19,313 nt of DNA from a candidate division CSSED10-310 bacterium (GTDB lineage: Bacteria; CSSED10-310; JAFGDC01), in the NCBI GenBank assembly GCA_016932295.1, contig JAFGDC010000385.1:1-19313 (forward strand). The letters run 5' to 3'. Position numbers and translations under genes: made by a program. Below the pieces are notes generated by a model. The model did no database searches. It was not told where the DNA came from and was given only the letters and a program-made list of their open reading frames with translations. Below are positions 1 to 7,456 of this stretch, piece after piece (positions within the stretch are counted from its first letter, which is position 1; each line of letters starts with the position of its first letter).

Positions 1-295
1 CCGCCAGCCGATCCCTGAACTCCTCCACGCGCATGCAACTGAAGGCCAGTTTATCCACCGGTGTGGCGATCTCCGCCATCAGCTCCGCCAGCTCCGAGTT
101 CGTGGGTCCCAATCCCTTGGCGTATTGTTCAGTCCACAGAACCGGCAGGCCCAGCTTCTTGAATACCGACAGGATGAGTTTCAAGCGCTTTATCATCGAC
201 TCCGCCACCCGGTCCTTGACCTGCCTGAGCAGAATATCCTGGACATCGATCACCAGCAGGCATGCGCGCTCCCGGTCCAGCATCACGTCATTCAT
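1..295 (-). CDS. Isochorismatase-family cysteine hydrolase (partial, C-terminus off the window)
   Basis: Only the first 98 residues are present; the gene runs off the left edge. The N-terminus has the family's opening strand with CLLVIDVQD (residues 12-20, catalytic Asp17), then WTEQYAKGLGPT (54-65), and the second catalytic position as Lys82 in DKLAFSC. The nucleophilic cysteine expected about 30-40 residues later is outside the window, so activity cannot be judged. The TEQ(Y)xKGLGPT signature resembles the YcaC/ISOC1-type branch of the isochorismatase superfamily, whose substrates are often unknown; it is not evidence for siderophore synthesis. The start is ATG at 295, preceded by AAAGGAG six bases upstream. 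It lies 54 nt after the GspF-like gene on the same strand with no visible terminator between them, so it may be the third gene of that operon. Confidence 0.82.
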   Translation of the reverse strand, partial: MNDVMLDRERACLLVIDVQDILLRQVKDRVAESMIKRLKLILSVFKKLGLPVLWTEQYAKGLGPTNSELAELMAEIATPVDKLAFSCMRVEEFRDRLA

Positions 296-349
296 CACTA
301 CTCCTTTCGAATTTCCGTTTTCCCTTCACCTCTGCCGAAATACCTTCGA

Positions 350-1576
350 TCACTGCGGGAGGATGGCCGAACCCAGCGAAAAGTACGGCAGGAACATGGA
401 CAGGGCGATCAGTGCCACAAAGCCGCCGATAATCAGGAGCATGAGCGGCTCGATCAATACCGATATATTTTCCATCAATGTCTGGAGATCTTCTTCGTAG
501 GCCGAGGCCATTTGATCAAGGATGGTGTCCAGTGAACCGGTCTGTTCCCCAACGCCGATGATATCCACGTCGATTTCACGGAAGGCGGAGGTGCGACGCA
601 GCGATTCCTCGATCGTGTATCCCTCGTTGATGAGCGTATTCGCACTGGTCAAGGCCTGCCTGGTCACCCGGTTGCCCACCGCCTCGGCGGTGATGGCCAT
701 GGCCTGGTGGATGGGCACACCACTCCTGGACATGATGGACATGAGCCTGGCGAAGCGGTAGATCAGGATCCGGGATATGATATCGCCGATCCTCGGTACA
801 TGAAGCTTGAACCAATCGATGCCATGCCGGACACCGGATGATAACCTGAGAAAACGCATCAGTATGTAGAGGCCGATGATCACAGCGATGAGGATGATGT
901 AGTTCCCCCTGATGAACCTGGAAAACCCGATCAGGCCCAACGTGATAGCGGGTAATTCCTGGCTGGCATCGGCAAAGACCTTCTCGAAGACGGGGATCAC
1001 CTTGACAACCAGGAGTATTCCCACCGTCACGGCGATCAGCAGTGCCACCACCGGATAGGTCATGGCGGATTTGAACTTGCGCAGGATGCGGGTTTCCTTT
1101 TCCATGTAATCAGCGAGGAGTTTCAGAGATTCGTCGGCCGTGCCGGACTGCTCGCCGGCTCGCACCGTATTGACATAAAAGGTGTTGAACACCGTGGGAT
1201 GCTGCGCCAACGCCTCCGACACGGGATTACCCAGTTCCACCTCAGACCCTATCCTGGCGATGATTTTGCGCAGAAGCGGATTGGGGCTCCGCAGGGAGAG
1301 AATCTGCAGCGCCTGGATCACGGGAATGCCGATGCCGAGCATCATGGACAACTGGCGGCTGAACAGGATTATATCCTCGCGGCTGACCTTCAACCGTATC
1401 TGCCCACCGAAAAATTCCTTGAGAAACGAACGTCTGCCGGCACCGGCAACGCGCACACGACCGCCGCTTTCTTCGAATCGCCGGGATTCACGGAGCCTGT
1501 CGCTCAGTTCACCATGAATTTCCCTGGATGTGCGAGCATCTTTTTTCCCCTGGTCTTCTTTTCGACCCTTATTCAT
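350..1576 (-). CDS. GspF/PilC-type inner-membrane platform protein of a type II secretion or type IV pilus system
   Basis: A 408-residue polytopic protein. Residues 1-60 are a charged cytoplasmic leader. Two T2SSF-type four-helix domains follow, at about 65-190 and 268-392, with the family motifs REDIILFSRQLSMML, AGEQSG (140-145), GYTIEES and GVGEQTGSLD (341-350). Hydrophobic helices lie near 174-195, 224-244 and 373-398. Proteins of this family sit in the inner membrane and couple the assembly ATPase to pseudopilin or pilin polymerisation. An in-frame GTG lies two codons upstream (1582), but the ribosome site AGGGGG at 1587-1582 sits five bases from ATG 1576 and touches that GTG, so 1576 is chosen. 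The ribosome site overlaps the stop of the ATPase gene, implying coupled translation. No pilin or secretin gene is in view, so secretion and pilus roles cannot be separated. Confidence 0.9.
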   Translation of the reverse strand: MNKGRKEDQGKKDARTSREIHGELSDRLRESRRFEESGGRVRVAGAGRRSFLKEFFGGQIRLKVSREDIILFSRQLSMMLGIGIPVIQALQILSLRSPNPLLRKIIARIGSEVELGNPVSEALAQHPTVFNTFYVNTVRAGEQSGTADESLKLLADYMEKETRILRKFKSAMTYPVVALLIAVTVGILLVVKVIPVFEKVFADASQELPAITLGLIGFSRFIRGNYIILIAVIIGLYILMRFLRLSSGVRHGIDWFKLHVPRIGDIISRILIYRFARLMSIMSRSGVPIHQAMAITAEAVGNRVTRQALTSANTLINEGYTIEESLRRTSAFREIDVDIIGVGEQTGSLDTILDQMASAYEEDLQTLMENISVLIEPLMLLIIGGFVALIALSMFLPYFSLGSAILPQ

Positions 1577-1585
1577 ACCCACCCC

Positions 1586-3706
1586 CTATGCCAGGGTGAC
1601 TTCACGGAGCACCTCTTCGGGCGTCGTGAGGTGATGTGTTATCTTGTCGAGGCCGTCGTTCCACATCGACCGCATGCCACCGGCCACGGCCGCCTGGGTA
1701 ATCAGGTCACTGGCAACGCCGGCGGTGATCATCTTCTTCACCGCATCATCCGGTTCGAAGATCTCGAACACGCCCACCCGCCCCAAATATCCTGTCTGCT
1801 GGCACTGGTCGCAACCGAGACCACGGGAGAAGGTGAGTTCCTCCGCCGGAGGCAAGCCCAGACTGGCCAACAACGCCTCATCCGGCCGGTAAGGCGTGGC
1901 GCAATGGGGGCAAATCCGGCGCACCAGGCGCTGACCGACCACCGCCAGGAGTGAACTGGCTATGAGGAAATCCTCCACGCCGAGGTTGTTGAGCATGGTT
2001 ACAGCGGAAATAGCGTTCTTCGTGTGCAGCGTGCAGAAGACCAGTTGCCCGGTAAGCGCCGCCCAGGTGGCCACCCGGGCGGTTTCCGAATCGCGGATTT
2101 CACCCACCATCAGGATATCCGCATCCTGACGGAGCACCGCCCGTAATCCGGAGGCGAAACCAAGACCGATAACGGGATTGACCTGGATCTGTGTTACGCC
2201 GGGGAGCCGATATTCCACTGGATCCTCGATGGTCACGATGTTGTTCTCCAACACGTTTATTTCGTTGATGAAAGAATACAGAGATGTCGTCTTCCCCGAG
2301 CCGATGGGACCGGTCACCAGGATCATGCCGTTGGGCTGGGTGACCAATCGCTGGAGCTGCACCTCCTGTTCATCGTTCAGACCAAGTTGCCGCATGCCGC
2401 GCAGCACATTTGCTTCATCGAACAATCGAATCACCATTTTTTCACCCAGATAGGTCGGTACGGTGGCAATGCGCATGTTCAACTCCCTGCCGAAGAGCCG
2501 CATGCTGATGTGACCGTCCTGGGGGCGTCGTCGTTCGGTGATGTCCATGTCCGCCATGATCTTGATTCGCGAGAACACCGCCTGTTGAATGGATTCGGGA
2601 ATAGACATGACATCGTACAGCCTGCCGTCTATCCGGTAGCGGATCCGCATGGTGGGCAGTTGGGGTTCCAGATGGATATCCGTGGCACGGGCGTTGATCG
2701 CGCCTTCGATGATAGTGGTGGCGAGCTGCACGGCGGGCAGCTCCGCCACTTCCTCGATGCTTCGTTCACCGAACCCGGCGCGTACTACCCTCTCACTCTC
2801 AACCAGGCGCCGGAAATAGTCATCATGAGCCTTGTCCAGGTCATTGCCGGTACACAACATCGGATGCACGGTGAGCCCGGTCATGAAATTGATCCTGTTG
2901 ATCACCTCCATATCCAGCGGATTCACCATGGCCACGTAGAGATCCATGTCCTCGCGGCGGACCGGCAGCACCCGGTTCGTTCTTTGAAAGTTCTCCGGCA
3001 ATACATACACCACGTTGGCATCGATGGTCTGAGTCGTCAGCTCCGCGAAAGGGATCTGCAGGTGCTGCTCTAGGGCCTCCGCGACTTTCTCCTGGCTGAT
3101 GACCCCCTTGCCCATCAAGTAAGTGACCATCAATTTACCGGTCTCCTGCTTGTGGACCGCCGCCTCGTCCCTTTGCGCCGCGGTGATCAGGTTAGTGTTG
3201 ACCAGCACCTCCATCACCAATTCATCCTTGCCCGACTCCTGTGGTTTGGAAAGCTGGCCCTGGATGAGCTGCGTCAACATGGCAGGCTCGACGAAACCAA
3301 GGTTGAGCAGTGATCGCCACAGCGGCTGCCCGACTCTCTGGTGCTCCCTGCGGGCCCTGACCAACTGATTTTTGGTGATGATCCCACGCTCCACCAGCAT
3401 GGCGCCAAGTTCCTCATCAGCGGCATCATCGCCCGCCAGGGCGGCCGTCAACTGCTCATCGGTTATGGCGCCTGACTGTAAAAGCACATCTTTCAACTGT
3501 TCTCGCTTGGCCGCGCCGAACGGAAACGGCAGAGGATATCGCAACAGGTCCCAGATGGACCTGAAACTCACGTCACGCCTCAGCACATCAAGCATGCTGT
3601 CACCGGTGCGCTGCTGCTCCTCCAAGGCTCGTTCCAATTGTTTGGGTGAAAGTAATCCCATCTCGCGCAATAATTCAGCGAGACGCTTGGGGGCTTGATT
3701 CGGCAT
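1586..3706 (-). CDS. GspE/PilB-type assembly ATPase with an extended, repeated N-terminal region
   Basis: A 706-residue cytoplasmic hexameric-type ATPase that would power pseudopilin or pilin assembly with the GspF-like protein downstream. The C-terminal motor is complete: Walker A GPIGSGKT (466-473), Asp box IEDPVEY (493-499), Walker B ILMVGEIRD (531-539), His box TLHTKNA (559-565), and a zinc tetracysteine C599/C602 with C632/C635. The N-terminal half holds a helix-turn unit of the form G-x-[IL]-[ST]-x-x-Q-L repeated about six times (near 17, 79, 108, 137, 172 and 201), that is, about three MshEN-like pairs. The usual family length is roughly 500-600 residues, so this one is long. The start is ATG 3706 with a near-consensus AAAGGAGGAA five to six bases upstream. 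The gene is first in its operon behind a strong promoter. Whether it is GspE or PilB cannot be settled here. Confidence 0.93.
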   Translation of the reverse strand: MPNQAPKRLAELLREMGLLSPKQLERALEEQQRTGDSMLDVLRRDVSFRSIWDLLRYPLPFPFGAAKREQLKDVLLQSGAITDEQLTAALAGDDAADEELGAMLVERGIITKNQLVRARREHQRVGQPLWRSLLNLGFVEPAMLTQLIQGQLSKPQESGKDELVMEVLVNTNLITAAQRDEAAVHKQETGKLMVTYLMGKGVISQEKVAEALEQHLQIPFAELTTQTIDANVVYVLPENFQRTNRVLPVRREDMDLYVAMVNPLDMEVINRINFMTGLTVHPMLCTGNDLDKAHDDYFRRLVESERVVRAGFGERSIEEVAELPAVQLATTIIEGAINARATDIHLEPQLPTMRIRYRIDGRLYDVMSIPESIQQAVFSRIKIMADMDITERRRPQDGHISMRLFGRELNMRIATVPTYLGEKMVIRLFDEANVLRGMRQLGLNDEQEVQLQRLVTQPNGMILVTGPIGSGKTTSLYSFINEINVLENNIVTIEDPVEYRLPGVTQIQVNPVIGLGFASGLRAVLRQDADILMVGEIRDSETARVATWAALTGQLVFCTLHTKNAISAVTMLNNLGVEDFLIASSLLAVVGQRLVRRICPHCATPYRPDEALLASLGLPPAEELTFSRGLGCDQCQQTGYLGRVGVFEIFEPDDAVKKMITAGVASDLITQAAVAGGMRSMWNDGLDKITHHLTTPEEVLREVTLA

Positions 3707-3778
3707 GAGATTCCTCCTTTAATTCATATCCGACAATTACTCTTCATGACTGTGTCGAAGATCACTCCACATTGAGGA

Positions 3779-3808
3779 ATTATAAGGACAGCGCTACACA
3801 TTGGTCAA
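3779..3808 (-). promoter_or_regulatory. Sigma70-like promoter of the secretion/pilus ATPase operon
   Basis: On the minus strand, -35 TTGACC (3808-3803) and a perfect -10 TATAAT (3784-3779) are separated by 18 bases. Transcription would begin near 3772, giving a leader of about 66 nt before ATG 3706. It is the best consensus promoter in the window and sits just 3' of the zinc-ribbon gene, so the ATPase need not depend on upstream read-through. Confidence 0.7.
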
Positions 3809-3822
3809 ATCATCATTGTTTT

Positions 3823-4221
3823 CTATAACTTAAATAGGCGGTCCAACGCCCTCCTGGCATCGTCCTCGGTCATGGGACGATCCAGGGTCGGATCCCGTTC
3901 GAACCGTGGCGAAAAGAACCGGCACTCGTTGCCGGCCTGCTTGTCCGTTATGCCATCCTGCAGCGGTTGGGTGCATTGCAGCCGCGCCTTGTAATCGAGA
4001 TACTCACAGTGCACGCAGGCGTGCAGTGCCGCGCCGCACCTGCGGCATTCATCACCCGGCCTCACCGTACCGATGGTCTCGTTGCGTTCGCTGCATGATT
4101 CGCAACGCACGATCTTGAGCACCGAACCCAAAGGAACCTGCCGGCGGAGATCATCCTGCCGGACGCGACGATCCTCGTGTTCGTGATCCATATAGCCTCG
4201 TTGGCGATACTTACGGGACAT
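3823..4221 (-). CDS. Small eight-cysteine zinc-ribbon-like protein of unknown function
   Basis: A 132-residue soluble protein without signal peptide or membrane segment. It opens with a very basic MSRKYRQRGY and a charged stretch. It then carries CxxC pairs at C40/C43, C59/C62 and C69/C72, plus C83 and C100. The first two pairs are spaced like a zinc ribbon; the remaining four (CVHC, C83, C100) could make a second metal site. The C-terminal 30 residues are acidic and helical (TEDDARRALDRLF). The reading frame extends 47 codons further upstream, but ATG 4221 is chosen because GGAGGGGG lies a few bases before it and the extra residues look non-coding. It sits alone between the TldE-like gene and the ATPase promoter. 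I do not recognise a named family; a nucleic-acid or protein-binding adaptor is possible but unproven. Confidence 0.75.
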   Translation of the reverse strand: MSRKYRQRGYMDHEHEDRRVRQDDLRRQVPLGSVLKIVRCESCSERNETIGTVRPGDECRRCGAALHACVHCEYLDYKARLQCTQPLQDGITDKQAGNECRFFSPRFERDPTLDRPMTEDDARRALDRLFKL

Positions 4222-4321
4222 TTTCACCCCCTCCGCGCAACTCTTCCATACCGTCAGGAGCCGCTCACCCTGCGCGTGCGACGGGAAACCCAGCGTGGCA
4301 GGACAGGTATTACATACCAAT

Positions 4322-4350
4322 AGTATACTTGCTGGGTCCGGCGGCGCAAA
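4322..4350 (-). promoter_or_regulatory. Candidate promoter of the zinc-ribbon gene
   Basis: A minus-strand -10 TATACT (4327-4322) lies 17 bases from a poor -35 TTTGCG (4350-4345), about 95 nt before ATG 4221. The -10 is good and the -35 weak, so this is only a candidate. The -10 is embedded in the 8-bp palindrome AGTATACT. Confidence 0.3.
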
Positions 4351-4391
4351 GTCACAAGTCAAGATCCGGCGGCCGTCCGGATGTCCTTCGG

Positions 4392-4415
4392 CGGCGGGAA
4401 AAGCACCTCCCGCCG
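4392..4415 (-). terminator. GC-rich hairpin after the TldE-like gene, possible weak terminator
   Basis: Perfect 8-bp arms CGGCGGGA / TCCCGCCG with an 8-nt loop begin about 14 nt after the stop of the TldE-like gene on the minus strand. No U tract follows, so it may act as a 3' stabiliser or a factor-dependent pause site rather than a true intrinsic terminator. Confidence 0.35.
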
Positions 4416-4428
4416 GACGGTTGAAAGG

Positions 4429-5724
4429 CTAGAACAGCGTCCTGCTGGTGAAGTTGAAATCGTCGACTATCAGCGCCGGCATCATGATCGGAATGAAGCG
4501 GTTGCCGACTCGATAGGGCCGTGACATGGCGCTGATGTTGTTCAACATGGTGATGGGACTCTCGTTGAAACGGAGATTCAACACCCCGAACCGACAGGAG
4601 CCGTCAATGACATTGCAGGTACTGTCCCTGGTCATTCCGGTGAGCAGTACTGTCATATGATCCACCAGCCTGATGTACCAGAACCTGGTGATCAGGAGTC
4701 CGTCATGCATGCTCTCGAGGAGTTCTTCATACGGCAGATCGGTGCCATCCATCAGCAGATTGGTGGGCATGCCAGTGGCTGACCGGCCGGACTTCTGAGC
4801 CCAGAACCTGTCACACACCAAGTTTTCCGCAACGCCATCCCGAACCCAATGGACCTGTGCCGCCGGCTGCCCGTCGTCCTGAAAGGGAACCCCGGGAAGA
4901 CGGGTATCGGTGGGATCGCTGAGAATGTTCACCTGTGGATGAAACACCCTGGTGCCCTGCCTGCCGCTCATGAAGGAACGCTGTTCATCCGCGGCCCTCG
5001 CATTGTAGAACCACAACATGAAGGTCAAGAGATCGGCCACGGCGGCGGGCTCCAGCAGCACGCGGTATTTCCTCGGCTCGACCGCCCTTGGCCGCCGGCC
5101 GGCCAGCGCTTTCATGGAGGCGGTTTCAGCAGCGCGCACCGTATCGAGCTGTTCCACGTCCTCGTGGCAGTCCTCGGCCCAACCGGAGCTGTCATCGGTC
5201 ATTGCGGTGATGGTGAACTGAGCGTTGGAATGACGGTGATAGGCAAACAGGCCCTTGCTGTTGCCTACGGCTACGTGGTTGCTGCCCACTATGAACACGC
5301 CCGCAGCCAGTTGTTCCCGGCGCCTGCACACGTCCACCGCCGCTTCGATCCGCCCCACCCTGGACGCCGCATCGAACAATTCGGTGTTTTGATGGAACGC
5401 ATTCACCGGCACATACTCGACCGGCGCCACAGGCGTCACATATTCGGGATCGGGCTTGCTGAGACGGGCATTGGCTTCCGCCCGTCCGACCACCGCCGCC
5501 AAGCCTTCCTCGCTGAGATCCTCGGAAATCGCGGTACCCACTCGCCGATCGAAACTGACCGTCACCGCCAACCGCTCCTGGAACCGTTCCAGACTCTGAG
5601 TCACGGCGTTGTTGGCATAGCGCGTCGCCTTGGTGTCTGAGCAGGTCAGATTGACAACCGTGTCATCCGCCGTGGAGATATTCAACACCCTGTTGATGAT
5701 GTCGCCGGCATAGTCCCTGTTCAC
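4429..5724 (-). CDS. tldE: TldE/PmbA-like subunit of a TldD/TldE metalloprotease
   Basis: A 431-residue cytoplasmic protein of the TldD/PmbA family. The central and C-terminal parts show family features: LLITRFWYIRLVDHMTVLLTGMTRD-type strands, the LNLRFNES segment, and a closing block PALIVDDFNFTS. It has no HExxxH zinc motif, as expected for the TldE partner, which forms a heterodimer with zinc-bearing TldD to cleave unfolded peptides. In Escherichia coli that pair processes microcin B17 and degrades the CcdA antitoxin; the substrate here is unknown and no such target gene is in the window. The start is GTG at 5724, which overlaps the TGA stop of the upstream tldD by four bases (GTGA), implying translational coupling and matched dosage. 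Confidence 0.88.
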   Translation of the reverse strand: MNRDYAGDIINRVLNISTADDTVVNLTCSDTKATRYANNAVTQSLERFQERLAVTVSFDRRVGTAISEDLSEEGLAAVVGRAEANARLSKPDPEYVTPVAPVEYVPVNAFHQNTELFDAASRVGRIEAAVDVCRRREQLAAGVFIVGSNHVAVGNSKGLFAYHRHSNAQFTITAMTDDSSGWAEDCHEDVEQLDTVRAAETASMKALAGRRPRAVEPRKYRVLLEPAAVADLLTFMLWFYNARAADEQRSFMSGRQGTRVFHPQVNILSDPTDTRLPGVPFQDDGQPAAQVHWVRDGVAENLVCDRFWAQKSGRSATGMPTNLLMDGTDLPYEELLESMHDGLLITRFWYIRLVDHMTVLLTGMTRDSTCNVIDGSCRFGVLNLRFNESPITMLNNISAMSRPYRVGNRFIPIMMPALIVDDFNFTSRTLF

Positions 5725-7166
5725 GGTTTTATTCCTCCCACTTTGACTTTTCGGAACCTGGCGGGGGCCGCCCCATGTGTCATCATCGACAATTGACCGG
5801 GATCCCCCTTGCCGCAGTTGGTGATGCCGAACGGCCGCCAGGAGCGCTGGTCACATACGGCATCGCAGGATCCCCAGAATTCGGGAGTGATACTCTGGTA
5901 GATGACGTTTTTCAGCATGTGCCGTCGGGTACCATCCTTGATGAGCCAGGCGGCATCGGCACCGAATTGGAAATTCAGCCGCATCTGATCGATACTCCAA
6001 CTGCCCCTGCCTTCCATGTAGATACCCAGTTTGGTGTCGGCGATCAATTCATCGAGGGAAAGCGGCGTCTTCCCCGCCTCCAGGCTCAGATTTGGAATCC
6101 GCACGATGGGAACGCTGCCCCAGTGATCGGCGCGGTTGCAGCCGCGGCTGAAATCCTGATCGACGAGAGGAGCCACCTCGCGGTTAGTGGCATAGCCTGC
6201 CAGGATGCCATCCTTGACGATAGGCCAGCATGTGCCAGGCACTCCGTCGTCGTCCCAGCCCATGGTTGCCAGGCCGCCGGGGAACGTAGTATCGGCGGTC
6301 AGGTTGACGAGAGACGAACCATAGGCGAACTGGTTCACTTTGTCCGGCGTCGCGAAACTCCTGCCGGCAAGACTCTCTTCCATTCCCAGCACTCGATCCA
6401 ATTCAGTGGCATGCCCAACGGACTCATGGATCACCAGTGACAGGTGCGCCGGATCAAGGATCAGATCGAACTCTCCGGAGGGTGATTCAGGCGCATGCAG
6501 CAGTTCCACCGCCTCGGCGGCGATACGCCCGGCTTCCTGCAACAGCGGGGCCTCGGTCACCAGTTCATACCCACGGCTCATGGCCGGCCAGAAAAACATG
6601 CGCGACCGGACATCGCCGTTACCTACCGCGGACGCCTGGTAGCCGACATTGGAGATGTATTGCGTGGCTTCGATATCCGTGCCCTCGCTGCTGATGATAC
6701 GGCGCTCGGTCCGGATGAACTGCATGATTCCGAAACTCTTGCGGATCTCCGGATTGCGGAACAACTCTTCCGACACGGCCAACAGCAACTCCACCTTGTC
6801 CTGCATGGACACTTCGAAAGGATCCTGCTCGATCGCCGTACACCAGACACCTTGGCTGGGTGCCAGGGGAGCCAGCCGGACACCGCCGTCATTCCGAAGC
6901 CGACAGCCAGCCCTGGCAATGGCCACGGCACGATCCGCCACTCGTTCCATCTCGGCGGGTTCCACCCGACCACTACCCGAAAAACCCCAACAACCATCCA
7001 CCAAGACGCGCACACCAAAGCCGGTGACATCGGAATCGGTAATTGTTCTCACGCGCATATCCGAGGTCATGATGTATTGCGCCCGTTGGGAAAAAAACCT
7101 GACATCGGCATATTCCGCTCCAGCGGAACAGGCGACATCAATGGCCCGTCTCATGCTTTCCCGCAT
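5721..7166 (-). CDS. tldD: TldD-type zinc metalloprotease subunit
   Basis: A 481-residue TldD-family protein. The zinc motif HESVGH (H247, E248, H252) fits the family's HExxxH, and C451 in the conserved-looking NCGKGDPGQ near the C-terminus is the likely third ligand. Other family segments include TGFGVRV (48-54), a GWDDDGVPG loop (303-311) and MEGRGSWSID (384-393). It would carry the active site of a TldD/TldE heterodimeric peptidase with the next gene. An in-frame ATG lies nine codons upstream (7193), but AAGGAGG ends six to seven bases before ATG 7166, which is therefore preferred; the longer form would place that ribosome site inside the gene. It is first in a two-gene operon with its own promoter and a leader near 150 nt. 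Confidence 0.92.
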   Translation of the reverse strand: MRESMRRAIDVACSAGAEYADVRFFSQRAQYIMTSDMRVRTITDSDVTGFGVRVLVDGCWGFSGSGRVEPAEMERVADRAVAIARAGCRLRNDGGVRLAPLAPSQGVWCTAIEQDPFEVSMQDKVELLLAVSEELFRNPEIRKSFGIMQFIRTERRIISSEGTDIEATQYISNVGYQASAVGNGDVRSRMFFWPAMSRGYELVTEAPLLQEAGRIAAEAVELLHAPESPSGEFDLILDPAHLSLVIHESVGHATELDRVLGMEESLAGRSFATPDKVNQFAYGSSLVNLTADTTFPGGLATMGWDDDGVPGTCWPIVKDGILAGYATNREVAPLVDQDFSRGCNRADHWGSVPIVRIPNLSLEAGKTPLSLDELIADTKLGIYMEGRGSWSIDQMRLNFQFGADAAWLIKDGTRRHMLKNVIYQSITPEFWGSCDAVCDQRSWRPFGITNCGKGDPGQLSMMTHGAAPARFRKVKVGGIKP

Positions 7167-7320
7167 GCTCTCCTCCTTCACCGCTCCAACCATGCAGACG
7201 ATACCGGTTCACGCACGCTCGACAACCTATCCGGGATTCCGGGAAAACGTTCAATCCATCACCCGGGAGAAGCGGCCGCATCGCCCGCCGCCTGCAACGG
7301 ACTTCGAGGCCGGACATCCT

Positions 7321-7349
7321 TCTATAGTGCCCCCCCGGGCGAGAGTCAA
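7321..7349 (-). promoter_or_regulatory. Sigma70-like promoter of tldD-tldE
   Basis: Minus-strand -35 TTGACT (7349-7344) and -10 TATAGA (7326-7321) are spaced by 17 bases. A run of seven A residues lies just upstream on that strand (7357-7363), which could serve as an UP element. Transcription would start near 7314. Within the 290-nt gap between the HypE-like gene and tldD (7167-7456) I see no coding potential, only this promoter and a leader. Confidence 0.55.
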
Positions 7350-7456
7350 GCGGGTGTTTTTTTCGCGGTTTACGCACCAAGAGCCCGACCGGCGGCGGAC
7401 CAGCCCTGTCCCATTCCAGAGGAAATCTTCCGGCCGGTCAGTGGAACTATAGTGCG

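Noticed and set aside
1199..1954. A 251-codon plus-strand frame across the GspF/GspE junction
   Set aside because: It lies antisense to two strongly supported genes and shows no family motif.
7355..7364. T run that might mark a plus-strand terminator
   Set aside because: No stable hairpin precedes it and no plus-strand gene ends there. On the minus strand it is the A tract upstream of the tldD -35.
7387..7439. 7-bp inverted repeat GACCGGC/GCCGGTC after the HypE-like gene
   Set aside because: Short GC arms with a 39-nt spacer and no T tract are expected by chance in GC-rich DNA.
7322..7456. CTATAGTGC occurs twice, at 7322-7330 and 7448-7456
   Set aside because: A 9-bp direct repeat is too short to argue for a mobile element. 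The first copy overlaps the tldD -10, and the second lacks a matching -35.
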